Source: Chloroflexota bacterium (GTDB lineage: Bacteria > Chloroflexota > JAJPGV01). Taken from it: a DNA stretch of 64,000 bases. The position numbers were made by a program, and so were the translations under genes. The notes below the pieces were generated by a model. The model was not told the DNA's origin. It ran no database searches and worked only from the letters and a program-made list of their open reading frames with translations. Position 1 is the stretch's first letter. Each line of letters begins with the position of its first letter. Below, in pieces: positions 1 through 7,805 of this stretch. The stretch is from the NCBI GenBank assembly GCA_021325635.1, contig JAJPGV010000023.1:62001-126000 (forward strand). The letters are read 5' to 3'.

Positions 1-842
1 AAAAGGGCGCGGTGCTGCGGCACCTGAGCGTCAGCGAGGAAGGCACGCTCGACCTGGACGAAGCACGACGCCTGATCACCGAGCGGACCAAGCTGGTGGG
101 CGTGGCCCACATGTCCAATGTGCTTGGGACGATCAATCCGGTCAAGGAGCTGGGACGGCTGGCCCACCAGGCCGGCGCGGTGATGCTGGTGGACGGCGCG
201 CAGAGCGTTCCCCATCTGCCGGTGGACGTACGCGACCTCGACTGCGATTTTCTCGCCGCTTCCGGGCACAAGATGCTCGGTCCGACCGGGATCGGCTTTC
301 TCTACGGCAAGACGGAGCTGCTGGAGAGCATGCCGCCGTTCATGGGTGGAGGGGACATGATCAGCCAGGTGTGGCTGGACCATGCCTCATACAACGACCT
401 GCCCTGGAAGTTCGAGGCCGGCACGCCGAACTTTGCCGATGCGATCGGTCTGGGCGTGGCCGTGGATTACCTGCAAGCGATCGGCATGGACGTCATCCGC
501 GAGCACGAAAAGCAGCTCACTGCCTACGCCCTGGGCACGCTGGGTGAGCTGCCGGACGTACAGGTGCACGGCCCGCGGGACATCGACATTCGCGGTGGCG
601 CGGTGTCATTCTGTTTGGGAGACGTGCATCCGCACGACCTGGCGCAGGTGCTGGATCAGGAGGGCGTCTGCATCCGCGCCGGCCATCATTGCTGCCACCC
701 GCTCATGCGCAAGCTGGGCGTGTCCGCGACCGCCCGAGCCAGCTTCTATCTCTACAACACCGAGAATGAGGTCGATGTGCTCGTCAGCTCGCTAGACAAA
801 GCCCGAGCGATGTTCGGACAGTTCGGTCCGGCCGGTAACTGA
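1..842 (+). CDS. sufS: SufS cysteine desulfurase, 5'-truncated by window edge
   Basis: This is the C-terminal two thirds of a class V aminotransferase-fold cysteine desulfurase, which takes sulfur from L-cysteine for Fe-S cluster assembly. The frame is open to the left edge, so the start lies outside. Visible PLP-site features are LVDGAQSVPH (Asp contacting the PLP ring) and SGHKMLGPTGIG (Schiff-base Lys near base 270). The mobile-loop active Cys sits in RAGHHCCHP near base 690, the SufS-type arrangement. The next gene, 55 bases on, is the scaffold/sulfurtransferase SufU, its usual partner in bacteria with a minimal SUF system. Only the N-terminus is missing. Confidence 0.95.
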   Translation, partial: KGAVLRHLSVSEEGTLDLDEARRLITERTKLVGVAHMSNVLGTINPVKELGRLAHQAGAVMLVDGAQSVPHLPVDVRDLDCDFLAASGHKMLGPTGIGFLYGKTELLESMPPFMGGGDMISQVWLDHASYNDLPWKFEAGTPNFADAIGLGVAVDYLQAIGMDVIREHEKQLTAYALGTLGELPDVQVHGPRDIDIRGGAVSFCLGDVHPHDLAQVLDQEGVCIRAGHHCCHPLMRKLGVSATARASFYLYNTENEVDVLVSSLDKARAMFGQFGPAGN

Positions 843-897
843 CGTGCCTGCTCCATCCTCAAGCCTGAACCCGTGCTTGGCGCTGGCCTAGTCAATC

Positions 898-1338
898 ATG
901 TCTCTACCGCTCGACGATCTCTACCGCGAAATCATCCTGGATCATTACAAGCGCCCCAGGAACCGCGGCGAGCTCGATCCACACACCGTGCGGGCCGAAG
1001 GCAACAACCCGCTGTGCGGCGACGAGATCCAGGTCGACGTGCGGCTGGCGGATGGGAAAATCGAGGCCATCGCCTTCCAGGGGCGGGGCTGCTCCATCAG
1101 CCAGGCGTCCGCTTCGATGATGACCGAGGCGGTCAAGGATCAAGACCTGAAGGACGTCGCTGAGCTGGTCGACATCTTCAAGCGCATGATGCACGGCGAA
1201 GACGTGGACCTGGACGAGCTGGGCGACATCGAAGCGCTGGAAGGCGTGCAGAAGTTCCCGGTGCGCATCAAGTGCGCACTGCTGGCCTGGACGACGCTGG
1301 AACAAGCCCTCGACGAAGCAGCTGAAGAGACACCGTAG
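898..1338 (+). CDS. sufU: SufU iron-sulfur assembly sulfurtransferase/scaffold
   Basis: The 146-residue SufU/IscU-fold protein accepts sulfur from SufS. Its three conserved cysteines are visible: NPLCGDE, GRGCSISQAS and RIKCALLAW, together with the zinc-ligand Asp next to the first Cys. The insertion between the second and third cysteines (about residues 80-110) is typical of SufU rather than IscU. The start is the ATG before SLPLDDLYR. No good Shine-Dalgarno precedes it, so translation may depend on the sufS transcript 55 bases upstream. Family assignment is certain. Whether it works as a zinc sulfurtransferase, as in Bacillus, is inference. Confidence 0.95.
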   Translation: MSLPLDDLYREIILDHYKRPRNRGELDPHTVRAEGNNPLCGDEIQVDVRLADGKIEAIAFQGRGCSISQASASMMTEAVKDQDLKDVAELVDIFKRMMHGEDVDLDELGDIEALEGVQKFPVRIKCALLAWTTLEQALDEAAEETP

Positions 1339-1483
1339 CAGGGTTACCGCCTCGCAAGGACGTCGCACCCCGTCGCAGCTGAGCTTTGCCATACGGCCTG
1401 CTGGTCTACGCTTAGATGCCATCCGCGATCCCTTGGGGGAGCGACCGAGCGAATGCGAACGTATTGAGGAGCAGGGCTAGTCG

Positions 1484-2941
1484 ATGAACTATGGGGTGGC
1501 GTCCGGAAAAGCCGTCGGGCGCAAGACCGACGCGATCGTGGTCGAGGTGTTCGAGGGCGAGAAGGTCAACGGCGACTTGAAGGAGATTGACGCGCTGCTG
1601 GGCGGGCTGCTGTCCCAGGTGCTGGCCTCCGGTGAATTCGACCCAAAGTCCAGCAAGCCGCTGCTGCTGTATGCCGGCGGAGGTCGGGTGCTGCTGATCG
1701 CGGCCGGCAAGCGGGAGAGCTACGACTTCGAGAAGGCCGCGCAGACCGCCGGCACCGCCGTTCGAGCCCTGCCGAACGTGTGTACGTCCGCCACCTTCGT
1801 GCTGCGGGGCGGTCTCGATCCGCGGGTGGCCGGACAGGCTGTTTCGGAGGGCATCGGCCTGGCCCTGTTCCGGTCGGACTTCTACAAGTCGGAGCGCAAG
1901 GACTCGAAGCTGGAACGCATCGAGGTGCTCTGTTCGAAGGCCGACGTCCGAGCGGTCGAGCGCGGCATCGAGGACGGCAGCGTGCTGTCCGAGGCCACGA
2001 ACTTTGCGCGACGCTTGGCCGACGAGCCGTCCAACCTCATGACGCCCAGCATGCTGGCCGAAGTGGCCCTGGGTGTGGCGAACGATGCCGTCAAGGTCGA
2101 GGTGCTGGAGCGGGCCGACATGGAGCGGCTGGCCATGGGTGGGCTGCTGGGCGTGGCCAAAGGCAGCGACGAGCCCCCCAAGTTCATCGTCATGCGCTAC
2201 GCCGCCGCCAAGAAGAGCAAGGTCACCATCGCACTGGTCGGTAAGGGCATCACCTTCGATACCGGCGGCATCTCCATCAAGCCCTCGGCGCATATGGACG
2301 AGATGAAAACCGACATGTCGGGCGGGGCCAACGTGATCGGTGCCATGAAGACGCTCTCGCACTTCCGGCCGAACGTGAACGTCCTGGGCATCGTGCCGGC
2401 CACGGAGAACATGCCCGGCGGGCACGCCATCAAGCCGGGCGACGTGCTGCGGGCGTCGAACGGCAAGACCATCGAGGTGCTCAACACCGACGCCGAGGGC
2501 AGGCTCATCCTGGCCGACGGGCTCACGTACGCCCGGAACCAGGGCGCCACGCACCTGGTGGACATCGCCACCCTCACCGGGGCCATCGTCACCGCGCTGG
2601 GACGCGTGACCACCGGGGTGATGGGCAACGACCAGCCCTGGGTCGAGGCGGTGCTGGCGGCGGCGAAGCGGGCCGGCGAGAAGATGTGGCAGCTGCCGCT
2701 GTTTTCGGAGTACGCCGACATGATGAAGGGGGACATCTCCGATCTCAAGAACATCAGCGGCAGCACCGAAGCGGGATCGCTGACGGCGGCGGGCTTCCTG
2801 CAGGCCTTCGCCGAAGGGACTCCCTGGGCGCATCTTGACATCGCCGGCACCTCGCGCTCGCAGAAGGACCTCGGCTACATGGCCAAGGGCGCTACCGGCG
2901 CCGGCCTGCGCACCATGGTTGAGCTGGTGCGGGCGGGGTAA
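1484..2941 (+). CDS. pepA: Leucyl aminopeptidase, M17 family
   Basis: This 485-residue cytosolic di-zinc aminopeptidase removes N-terminal residues from peptides. The C-terminal catalytic domain carries the M17 signature NTDAEGRLILADGL with its Asp/Glu metal ligands and Arg. It also has GKGITFDTGGISIKPS (catalytic Lys and metal Asp) and MKTDMSGGANV. The N-terminal macro-like domain (about residues 1-160) is more divergent, as usual. Length fits the family. The ATG is preceded by AGGG at suitable spacing. It stands alone after sufU with a 145-base gap. Physiological substrate preference cannot be read from the sequence. Confidence 0.95.
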   Translation: MNYGVASGKAVGRKTDAIVVEVFEGEKVNGDLKEIDALLGGLLSQVLASGEFDPKSSKPLLLYAGGGRVLLIAAGKRESYDFEKAAQTAGTAVRALPNVCTSATFVLRGGLDPRVAGQAVSEGIGLALFRSDFYKSERKDSKLERIEVLCSKADVRAVERGIEDGSVLSEATNFARRLADEPSNLMTPSMLAEVALGVANDAVKVEVLERADMERLAMGGLLGVAKGSDEPPKFIVMRYAAAKKSKVTIALVGKGITFDTGGISIKPSAHMDEMKTDMSGGANVIGAMKTLSHFRPNVNVLGIVPATENMPGGHAIKPGDVLRASNGKTIEVLNTDAEGRLILADGLTYARNQGATHLVDIATLTGAIVTALGRVTTGVMGNDQPWVEAVLAAAKRAGEKMWQLPLFSEYADMMKGDISDLKNISGSTEAGSLTAAGFLQAFAEGTPWAHLDIAGTSRSQKDLGYMAKGATGAGLRTMVELVRAG

Positions 2942-3054
2942 GGAATCATCCGCAAGCGTCCGATCCCTTTTGGAGAGGGCCGGAGACTGCTCGGCTCTTG
3001 GAAGACGCTGGAAGTCCGACCTCACCACCTTGCCGAGCTGCTTGCCTCCCCTAG

Positions 3055-3411
3055 CTAGCCGCTGCTGAGGTGCTCCAGATCCAGGGGCTGGTCGATGATG
3101 CTCCCGGCCGCAAGGCGCTGCTGCGCGGCGATGGCCGTGAGCGCCTGAAGGGCCCCTGTGCCCATGGGTGGTAGGCCGCTGGGACCCGCGATGGTGCCGA
3201 ACATGGCCACCCCGTTGCGGACTTGCGCGACCGTCACCAGTGGCGCAGCCACCACGACCTCGGCCGTTGGCTGGCCAACGTTCAGCGTCCTCACGCCGGG
3301 TAAGAACGGGGCTGAGGCTGGCTGAGGGTGATCGGCCGGCTTGGGGCCGCCGCCAGTGCGTGGCGCAACGTCGATTGGGCCGGGAGGCGGCACAGGGGCG
3401 ACAGCAGCCAT
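3055..3411 (-). CDS. Small Pro-rich protein of unknown function
   Basis: This is a 118-residue frame on the minus strand that I do not recognise. About residues 1-40 are rich in Pro, Gly and Ala and probably disordered. Residues 42-118 look folded and helical, ending ALTAIAAQQRLAAGSIIDQP. There is no signal peptide or membrane segment. The start is supported by a promoter-like TAAAAT (plus-strand ATTTTA, 3418-3423) six bases before the ATG and no Shine-Dalgarno, the leaderless pattern seen elsewhere here. It diverges from the 54-residue FliF-tail-like gene, with 89 bases between starts. A weak resemblance to RebB-type helices was considered and not adopted. Confidence 0.5.
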   Translation of the reverse strand: MAAVAPVPPPGPIDVAPRTGGGPKPADHPQPASAPFLPGVRTLNVGQPTAEVVVAAPLVTVAQVRNGVAMFGTIAGPSGLPPMGTGALQALTAIAAQQRLAAGSIIDQPLDLEHLSSG

Positions 3412-3500
3412 GACGCGATTTTAGCGGCTTAACCTTGCCTGGGCGTGCGCCGATGATCCAAACGGCAGGCAGGAAGCCGGCCGCATAGGGGGACAACGGC

Positions 3501-3665
3501 ATGGAAGCCAATGGGGAGCATCATCCGCCGCAGCCATCGCTGGCCAGCACGCTGGCCGAGCGCCGCCGCGAGGTGCACGTGCAGCGCCTCCGCAGCCTGG
3601 CGCAGTCGAATCCGCGGCTGGTAGCCGCGGTCGTTCAGAAGTGGCTGCGAGAGGACGGGCGGTAG
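3501..3665 (+). CDS. 54-residue protein resembling the FliF C-terminal FliG-binding tail
   Basis: This short gene has a good Shine-Dalgarno (AGGGGGA, about 3486-3493) before ATG 3501. The product is hydrophilic and helical. Its second half, RLRSLAQSNPRLVAAVVQKW followed by LREDG, matches the pattern at the extreme C-terminus of flagellar MS-ring protein FliF: a short helix, N/D-P-R, V-A-x-V-I/V, then a W two to three residues before an acidic end. In flagella that segment docks on the N-terminal domain of FliG. No flagellar gene is present in the window. The frame and ribosome site are seen directly. The resemblance is from memory and any FliG-type partner is inference. Confidence 0.6.
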   Translation: MEANGEHHPPQPSLASTLAERRREVHVQRLRSLAQSNPRLVAAVVQKWLREDGR

Positions 3666-3802
3666 GCAGCAGGCAACGAGATTAGCCACGAGGCTGCAGC
3701 TCAGCGCTGATGGAACGACGTCGGCAACCGAGGATCGAACCGGATAAGCCAAGCAGCGTGAAAAACATCAGCAGGAACAAATTGGTCCAAAGTATCAGCG
3801 CC

Positions 3803-3834
3803 AAAAGGCCGCTGGATCGTTTTACCGGCGGCCT
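3803..3834 (-). terminator. Intrinsic terminator of the TPM-domain gene
   Basis: On the minus strand AGGCCGC and GCGGCCT form a perfect 7-bp stem around a 15-base loop, followed by CCTTTTGG. It lies 24 bases past the stop of the TPM gene. The long loop makes it moderate rather than strong. Confidence 0.5.
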
Positions 3835-3857
3835 AAAGCCAGCTACCTAGCGGCTGG

Positions 3858-4787
3858 CTACCAGTCGCCGCCACCGGAGCTACCGGAGTCGCCGCCTCCA
3901 CCGAAATCCCCGCCTCCGCCACTGTCCCAGCTGCCGCCGTCGGCGCCGGAGTCGCTGACCTGGCCAGCGTCGTCCTGCATCCAGCCCTGCTGGGCATCCA
4001 TCGGGCCCTGCTGATAGCCGCCGGGATAGCCGTCGAAGCGATCTCGCGGGCGAAAGGCGTCGAACAGGGCGTTGCCCAGCAGGGCGCCGCCGAGCCCACC
4101 CATCAGGCCGCTGAAGAAACCACCTCCGCCGCCGCCCCAGCCCATGCCGCCCGGCTGTCCGTAGCCGCCGTAGCCGGGCCCCTGCTGCTGGCCGTAGCTG
4201 AAGTACGGCTGCTGGCGACGGGCGTTCATGATGCCGCCGATGATCCAGACCACCAGCAGGCCGCCGATGACGAGCAGCCCGATCAACACCCAGTTCGGAC
4301 CCGACTGCTGCGCCGGCCTAGCGTTAGCGCCGCTGGGGCCGGCCGCGGTCAGCATGGCATTGCTGGCGGCGTTGACGCCATCCAGCAAGCCCTTGTCGAA
4401 GTTGTTGGCCCGGAAGTCGGCCAGCACGGTGTCGCGAATCTGCGTCTCACGCGAGGTTGAGATGACGCCGCGGGTATCCTGGCCAACCTTCATCTCCAGG
4501 CGGTGATCCTGGTTGCTCATGAAAAACAGCACGCCGTTCACGCGCTGCGATCTGAAGATGTTGTCGGCCGCGGCACTGGCATCCTGCCCGTTGAGGGACG
4601 CCACGGTGTAGACCACGATCTCCTTACCGGTGCGCTGCACGAGGTTGTCGATCTGCTGGGTCGCCTGGTTCTTGGCCGCCTGGCCGAACATGTTGCCGTT
4701 GTCCTGGATGTAGGTCGCTGCCAGGGCGCTCAACGGCGCCGAGGCGAAGATGGCCAGCATGCCGAAGACAGCTAGTAATCGCTTCAT
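3858..4787 (-). CDS. TPM-domain membrane protein with Gly-rich C-terminus
   Basis: The 309-residue protein has a Sec signal peptide (about residues 1-22, ending SALAA). A TPM (YgcG-type) domain follows at about 23-150, with GKEIVVYTVASLNG and LVLFFMSNQD-like strands. One transmembrane helix is at about 190-210 (NWVLIGLLVIGGLLVVWIIG), and a long Gly/Ser/Asp-rich tail ends GDFGGGGDSGSSGGGDW. This is the usual architecture of TPM phosphatase-like envelope proteins whose role is unclear. The frame is open further upstream, but that stretch has no signal-peptide character. ATG 4787 (or 4796, adding MGA) gives the signal sequence, so I start there. A terminator follows the stop. Confidence 0.85.
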   Translation of the reverse strand: MKRLLAVFGMLAIFASAPLSALAATYIQDNGNMFGQAAKNQATQQIDNLVQRTGKEIVVYTVASLNGQDASAAADNIFRSQRVNGVLFFMSNQDHRLEMKVGQDTRGVISTSRETQIRDTVLADFRANNFDKGLLDGVNAASNAMLTAAGPSGANARPAQQSGPNWVLIGLLVIGGLLVVWIIGGIMNARRQQPYFSYGQQQGPGYGGYGQPGGMGWGGGGGGFFSGLMGGLGGALLGNALFDAFRPRDRFDGYPGGYQQGPMDAQQGWMQDDAGQVSDSGADGGSWDSGGGGDFGGGGDSGSSGGGDW

Positions 4788-4825
4788 GGCACCCATTTTA
4801 AAGCCAGATATAGCAGATTGCAATA

Positions 4826-6022
4826 TCAGGTCTTGGTGAGCTGTTCCTTGACCACGGCGCCCAGTCGCTTGACGCCTTCCTGGATGCGATCGGGCTCGAC
4901 GTTCGAGAAATTCAGCCGCATGGTGTTTTGTCCCGTTCCATCGCGGTGAAATCCCGCGCCCGGGGTGAACAGCACCAGCCGCTCGACCGCCGGCCGAACG
5001 AAGCGACCGCAGTCGACTTCGGCCGGCAGCTCGACCCACACGAACAGGCCACCGCGCGGCTGCGTGTAGCGAGCCTCCGCCGGGAAGTGATCGGCAATAG
5101 CGTGCAGCATCACGTCGCGCCGCTCGCGGTAGACCTTCCGAATCCGGTCGATGTGGGCCGGCAGCTGGCCGTTGCGGACCAGCAGGTTGACCACGCGCTG
5201 CATGAAGCCGTCGGTGTGCAGATCGTTGCTCTGCTTCACGACCGCCATCTTCTCCAGGACGGCGGTCGGCCCCGCGGCCCAGCCCACCCGAATGCCGGGC
5301 ATCAAGATCTTCGAAAACGAGCCGAGGTAGATGGACAGGCCGGCCTGGTCGAATGACTTGATCGAGGGCAAGGCGTCGCCTTCGTAGATCAATTCGGAGT
5401 AGGGGTCGTCCTCCACGATGGCGATGTGCCGCTCGGCGGCCAGCTGGGCCAGCTGCCGGCGGCGAGGCAACGACAGCGACACGCCGGAAGGATTCTGGAA
5501 GTTGGGCTGCGCGCAGATGAGCTTTGGCCTGCCGTCCAGCCGTCGAGCAAGCTCATCGACGATGAGCCCGTCGCCGTCCATCGGCGCGGACAGGTACTCG
5601 ACTTCACACGTATCGAGCGCCTGCAGCGTGGCGATGAACGTCGGCCGCTCGACCACCACGAGGTCGCCGGCGTCGAACAGCACGCGCACCAGCAGGTCCA
5701 TGGCCTGCTGGGAGCCGGTGGTGATCATCACTTCGTCGGCTGTGACGCTGATGCCCTTGCCCCGCAGATGCTCGGCGATCCACTCCCGCAGCGGCGGGTA
5801 GCCCTCGGTGATGCCGTACTGCAGCGCGCCGACGGGATCCTCGTCCAGCACCTGGTTGGCGGCTTGGCGGAAAGCCTCGACGGGGAACAGCTCCGGCGCG
5901 GGGCTGCCGGCGCTCAAGGAGATGATGCCCGGCAGCTGTGCCCAGTGGAACATCTCGCGGACGGCGCTGCCCTGAAAGCGCGCTACGCGCCGGGCGAAGC
6001 TGTCGGACCAGACGAAGTCCAT
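4826..6022 (-). CDS. PLP-dependent aminotransferase, class I/II (LysN/MocR-type)
   Basis: The 398-residue fold-type I aminotransferase resembles 2-aminoadipate transaminase (LysN) and the catalytic half of MocR regulators. The Schiff-base Lys is in GSFSKILMPGIRVGW. Other PLP contacts are TTGSQQAMDLL, CAQPNFQNPSG (Asn) and IVEDDPYSELIY (Asp/Tyr). The Arg binding the substrate carboxylate is probably in MRLNFS near the C-terminus. There is no N-terminal GntR DNA-binding domain, so it is an enzyme rather than a MocR regulator. It shares strand with the TPM gene but is 38 bases away. The substrate cannot be fixed, and a broad branched or aromatic amino acid range is common in this clade. Confidence 0.9.
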   Translation of the reverse strand: MDFVWSDSFARRVARFQGSAVREMFHWAQLPGIISLSAGSPAPELFPVEAFRQAANQVLDEDPVGALQYGITEGYPPLREWIAEHLRGKGISVTADEVMITTGSQQAMDLLVRVLFDAGDLVVVERPTFIATLQALDTCEVEYLSAPMDGDGLIVDELARRLDGRPKLICAQPNFQNPSGVSLSLPRRRQLAQLAAERHIAIVEDDPYSELIYEGDALPSIKSFDQAGLSIYLGSFSKILMPGIRVGWAAGPTAVLEKMAVVKQSNDLHTDGFMQRVVNLLVRNGQLPAHIDRIRKVYRERRDVMLHAIADHFPAEARYTQPRGGLFVWVELPAEVDCGRFVRPAVERLVLFTPGAGFHRDGTGQNTMRLNFSNVEPDRIQEGVKRLGAVVKEQLTKT

Positions 6023-6045
6023 GCCTGTCCGCTACGTCCGCGGGC

Positions 6046-6669
6046 TCACGCCTGGGCTTTGGCGCCGTGCGTCAGGTGGCGATAGACGTACAGGACGATC
6101 GCCGCCAGCACGATGGCCGCGATCAGGTAGTCGAAGCGCTGCAGGAAATCCCGCACTTCGAGCCAGTTCTGCCCCAGCAGCTGTCCCACGTACACCAGCA
6201 CGATGCTCCACAGCAGCGAGCCGGCAAAGGTGTAGACCACGAACTTGCCGAAGTTCATGCGGGTGATCCCCGCCGGCAGGGAGATGAAGGTGCGAATCAC
6301 AGGCAGGAGGCGCGAGAAGAAGGCGGTCCATTCGCCGTAGCGGGCGAAGAAGGCGTCGGCCTTGGTCGAATCTTCGGCGCTGATCAAGATGTAACGGCCG
6401 TAGCGCAGCAGCAGCGGCCGTCCGCCCAGCGCGCCGATGGCATAGGAGATCGCCGATCCGAGCGTGCCGCCAACGGTCCCTGCCAGGACGGCCGCCCAGA
6501 AGGTGAAGCGACCCTGAGCCACGAGGAAGCCCGATAGCGGCAGGATGACTTCGCTGGGAATCGGGATGTTGCAGCTCTCGAGCGCCATCAGCACGGCCAC
6601 ACCGATGTAGCCCAGCGAGGCGAAGGTCGAGGTGACGAAGGCGACGACGGCATCTTCGATTCCGTGCAC
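6046..6669 (-). CDS. DedA family membrane protein
   Basis: The 207-residue SNARE-associated (DedA/VTT) integral membrane protein has about five hydrophobic segments. It carries the conserved re-entrant region E-S-x-x-x-P-x-P-S-E-x-x-L (ALESCNIPIPSEVILPLSG) and, later, FFSRLLPVIRTFISLPAG with the family R and P residues. DedA proteins act in undecaprenyl-phosphate and phospholipid flipping and membrane homeostasis. The start is GTG, six bases downstream of a TAAACT -10 box, consistent with a leaderless transcript. It diverges from the Fur-family gene, with only about 40 bases between the two starts. Confidence 0.92.
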   Translation of the reverse strand: MHGIEDAVVAFVTSTFASLGYIGVAVLMALESCNIPIPSEVILPLSGFLVAQGRFTFWAAVLAGTVGGTLGSAISYAIGALGGRPLLLRYGRYILISAEDSTKADAFFARYGEWTAFFSRLLPVIRTFISLPAGITRMNFGKFVVYTFAGSLLWSIVLVYVGQLLGQNWLEVRDFLQRFDYLIAAIVLAAIVLYVYRHLTHGAKAQA

Positions 6670-6675
6670 GGGCGG

Positions 6676-6701
6676 AGTTTAGCCGTTCCTGTTGTTACAC
6701 T
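6676..6701. promoter_or_regulatory. Facing -10 boxes of the divergent DedA and Fur-family genes
   Basis: The minus-strand TAAACT (plus AGTTTA, 6676-6681) is six bases before the DedA GTG. The plus-strand TACACT (6696-6701) is eight bases before the Fur-family ATG. Only 14 bases separate the two hexamers, so two RNA polymerases could hardly occupy both promoters at once. No Shine-Dalgarno fits either gene. Confidence 0.55.
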
Positions 6702-6709
6702 CCGGCCGA

Positions 6710-7120
6710 ATGCCTCGACCGGCGCACCGGCTCACTCCGCAGCGACGAGCCGTCCTGGAAGCCATCCAGGGCAGCCACAATCACCCCACGGCGGCCCAGA
6801 TCTACGCCCAGGTCAAGGCCCAGCATCCTCGTGTGGCCTTTGGCACGGTGTACAAGGCGCTTGACCTGCTGTCCCGCACCGGTCAGATCCTGCAGCTCGA
6901 GTTTGGTGATGGGGCGAGCCGCTACGACGGCCGCGTCGATCGCCACGACCACGCCATCTGCACCGGCTGTGGTCGGCTGGTCGACTTGGACCCGCAGCTG
7001 CCCAAGGACCTGGCTGTTCGGGCCTCGCGGGCCAGCGGCTTCGTGATCAACCAGCACATGATCCAGTTCTTCGGCCTGTGCCCGGATTGCAGCCAGGCCG
7101 GCGTCGCGCGCCCCGCGTAG
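6710..7120 (+). CDS. Fur/PerR-family metal-dependent transcription regulator
   Basis: The 136-residue protein has a winged helix (about residues 5-75, LTPQRRAVLEAI ... HPTAAQIYAQV ... GTVYKALDLL). A dimerisation/metal domain with RHDHAICTGCG and GLCPDCSQ follows, giving two CxxC structural-zinc pairs. His/Asp spacing looks PerR-like, but peroxide versus iron sensing cannot be decided from sequence. ATG 6710 is chosen over a TTG 18 bases upstream because the family start and the -10 spacing fit. The next gene, 139 bases on, is a rubrerythrin with a PerR-like box, a classic target, so this regulator probably controls it. Confidence 0.92.
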   Translation: MPRPAHRLTPQRRAVLEAIQGSHNHPTAAQIYAQVKAQHPRVAFGTVYKALDLLSRTGQILQLEFGDGASRYDGRVDRHDHAICTGCGRLVDLDPQLPKDLAVRASRASGFVINQHMIQFFGLCPDCSQAGVARPA

Positions 7121-7190
7121 CGGGCACCTGCAGGCGCAGCGGGACGCTGCGCCGCGAGGCACAATGAGAGCGTGAGTCGCTCGTCTGTCA

Positions 7191-7225
7191 TTGCTACACT
7201 TGTCCGGGTAAGCGAGAATAATTCT
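7191..7225 (+). promoter_or_regulatory. Rubrerythrin promoter with PerR/Fur-like operator
   Basis: The perfect 5-1-5 inverted repeat AGAAT-A-ATTCT (7215-7225) matches the core of PerR boxes (ATAAT-N-ATTAT style). It overlaps a -10-like AATAAT (7217-7222). The only -35-like hexamer, TTGCTA (7191-7196), is 20 bases away, which is long. A Shine-Dalgarno (AAGAGGAG) and the rubrerythrin ATG follow. Occupancy by the neighbouring Fur-family protein would block the promoter. Confidence 0.5.
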
Positions 7226-7259
7226 TGTTAACGCCAGAGAACAGAAAGAGGAGACATTG

Positions 7260-7679
7260 ATGCCCAAGCTCGAGGGAACCAAGACCCACCAGAATCTGAA
7301 AGAAGCTTTTGCCGGGGAGTCCCAGGCCAACCGCCGCTACCTGTACTTTGCGCGCAAGGCCGACGTCGAGGGCCAGCCCGAAGTCGCCGCGCTGTTCCGC
7401 TCGGTGTCCGAAGGCGAGACGGGCCATGCTTTCGGCCACTTCGACCTGCTGGCCGAGGTCGGCGATCCGGTGACCGGTGTGGCCGTGGGCTCGACCGCCG
7501 ACAACCTGAAGTCGGCCATCGAAGGCGAGACCTACGAGTACACCCAGATGTACCCGGGCTTCGCTCGCGTTGCCCGTGAGGAGGGCTTCCAGGAGGCAGC
7601 CGAGTGGTTCGAGACGCTGGCCAAGGCCGAGAAGTCTCACGCTGGCCGGTTTACCAAGGGCCTCGAGACCCTGGCCTAG
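7260..7679 (+). CDS. Rubrerythrin-type diiron protein without rubredoxin domain
   Basis: The 139-residue ferritin-like four-helix protein is related to rubrerythrin, a peroxide scavenger. Diiron ligands are visible in [31 protein letters not shown] and [14 protein letters not shown] (Glu plus ExxH motifs). The C-terminal rubredoxin domain with two CxxC knuckles found in classical rubrerythrin is absent, so electrons must come from another protein. ATG 7260 follows AAGAGGAG at good spacing. The PerR-like box upstream, the terminator downstream and the following Fe-S oxidoreductase suggest a peroxide-defence set. Confidence 0.92.
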   Translation: MPKLEGTKTHQNLKEAFAGESQANRRYLYFARKADVEGQPEVAALFRSVSEGETGHAFGHFDLLAEVGDPVTGVAVGSTADNLKSAIEGETYEYTQMYPGFARVAREEGFQEAAEWFETLAKAEKSHAGRFTKGLETLA

Positions 7680-7718
7680 CCTAACCAGCCGTATCCCGCG
7701 CCGATCGAGCGCGCCGTC

Positions 7719-7753
7719 AAGCCCGGGTGTCGTCCGACGCCCGGGCTTGTTTT
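7719..7753 (+). terminator. Intrinsic terminator after rubrerythrin
   Basis: AAGCCCGGG and CCCGGGCTT (7719-7727 / 7740-7748) pair perfectly, with a further partly paired core, followed by GTTTTGT. It separates the rubrerythrin transcript from the Fe-S oxidoreductase gene starting at 7806. Confidence 0.8.
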
Positions 7754-7805
7754 GTGCTCGCACCAGCGACCCATCTGCCCGGCCGAGCCGTGGTATAGGA
7801 GCGTT

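Noticed and set aside
3055-3411. RebB-type R-body protein
   Set aside because: The helical tail is only vaguely similar and the usual multi-copy reb cluster is absent.
1412-3511. 699-codon minus-strand frame opposite sufU/pepA
   Set aside because: Antisense shadow of pepA; Arg/His/Gly-rich with no family-like segment, while pepA is a textbook match.
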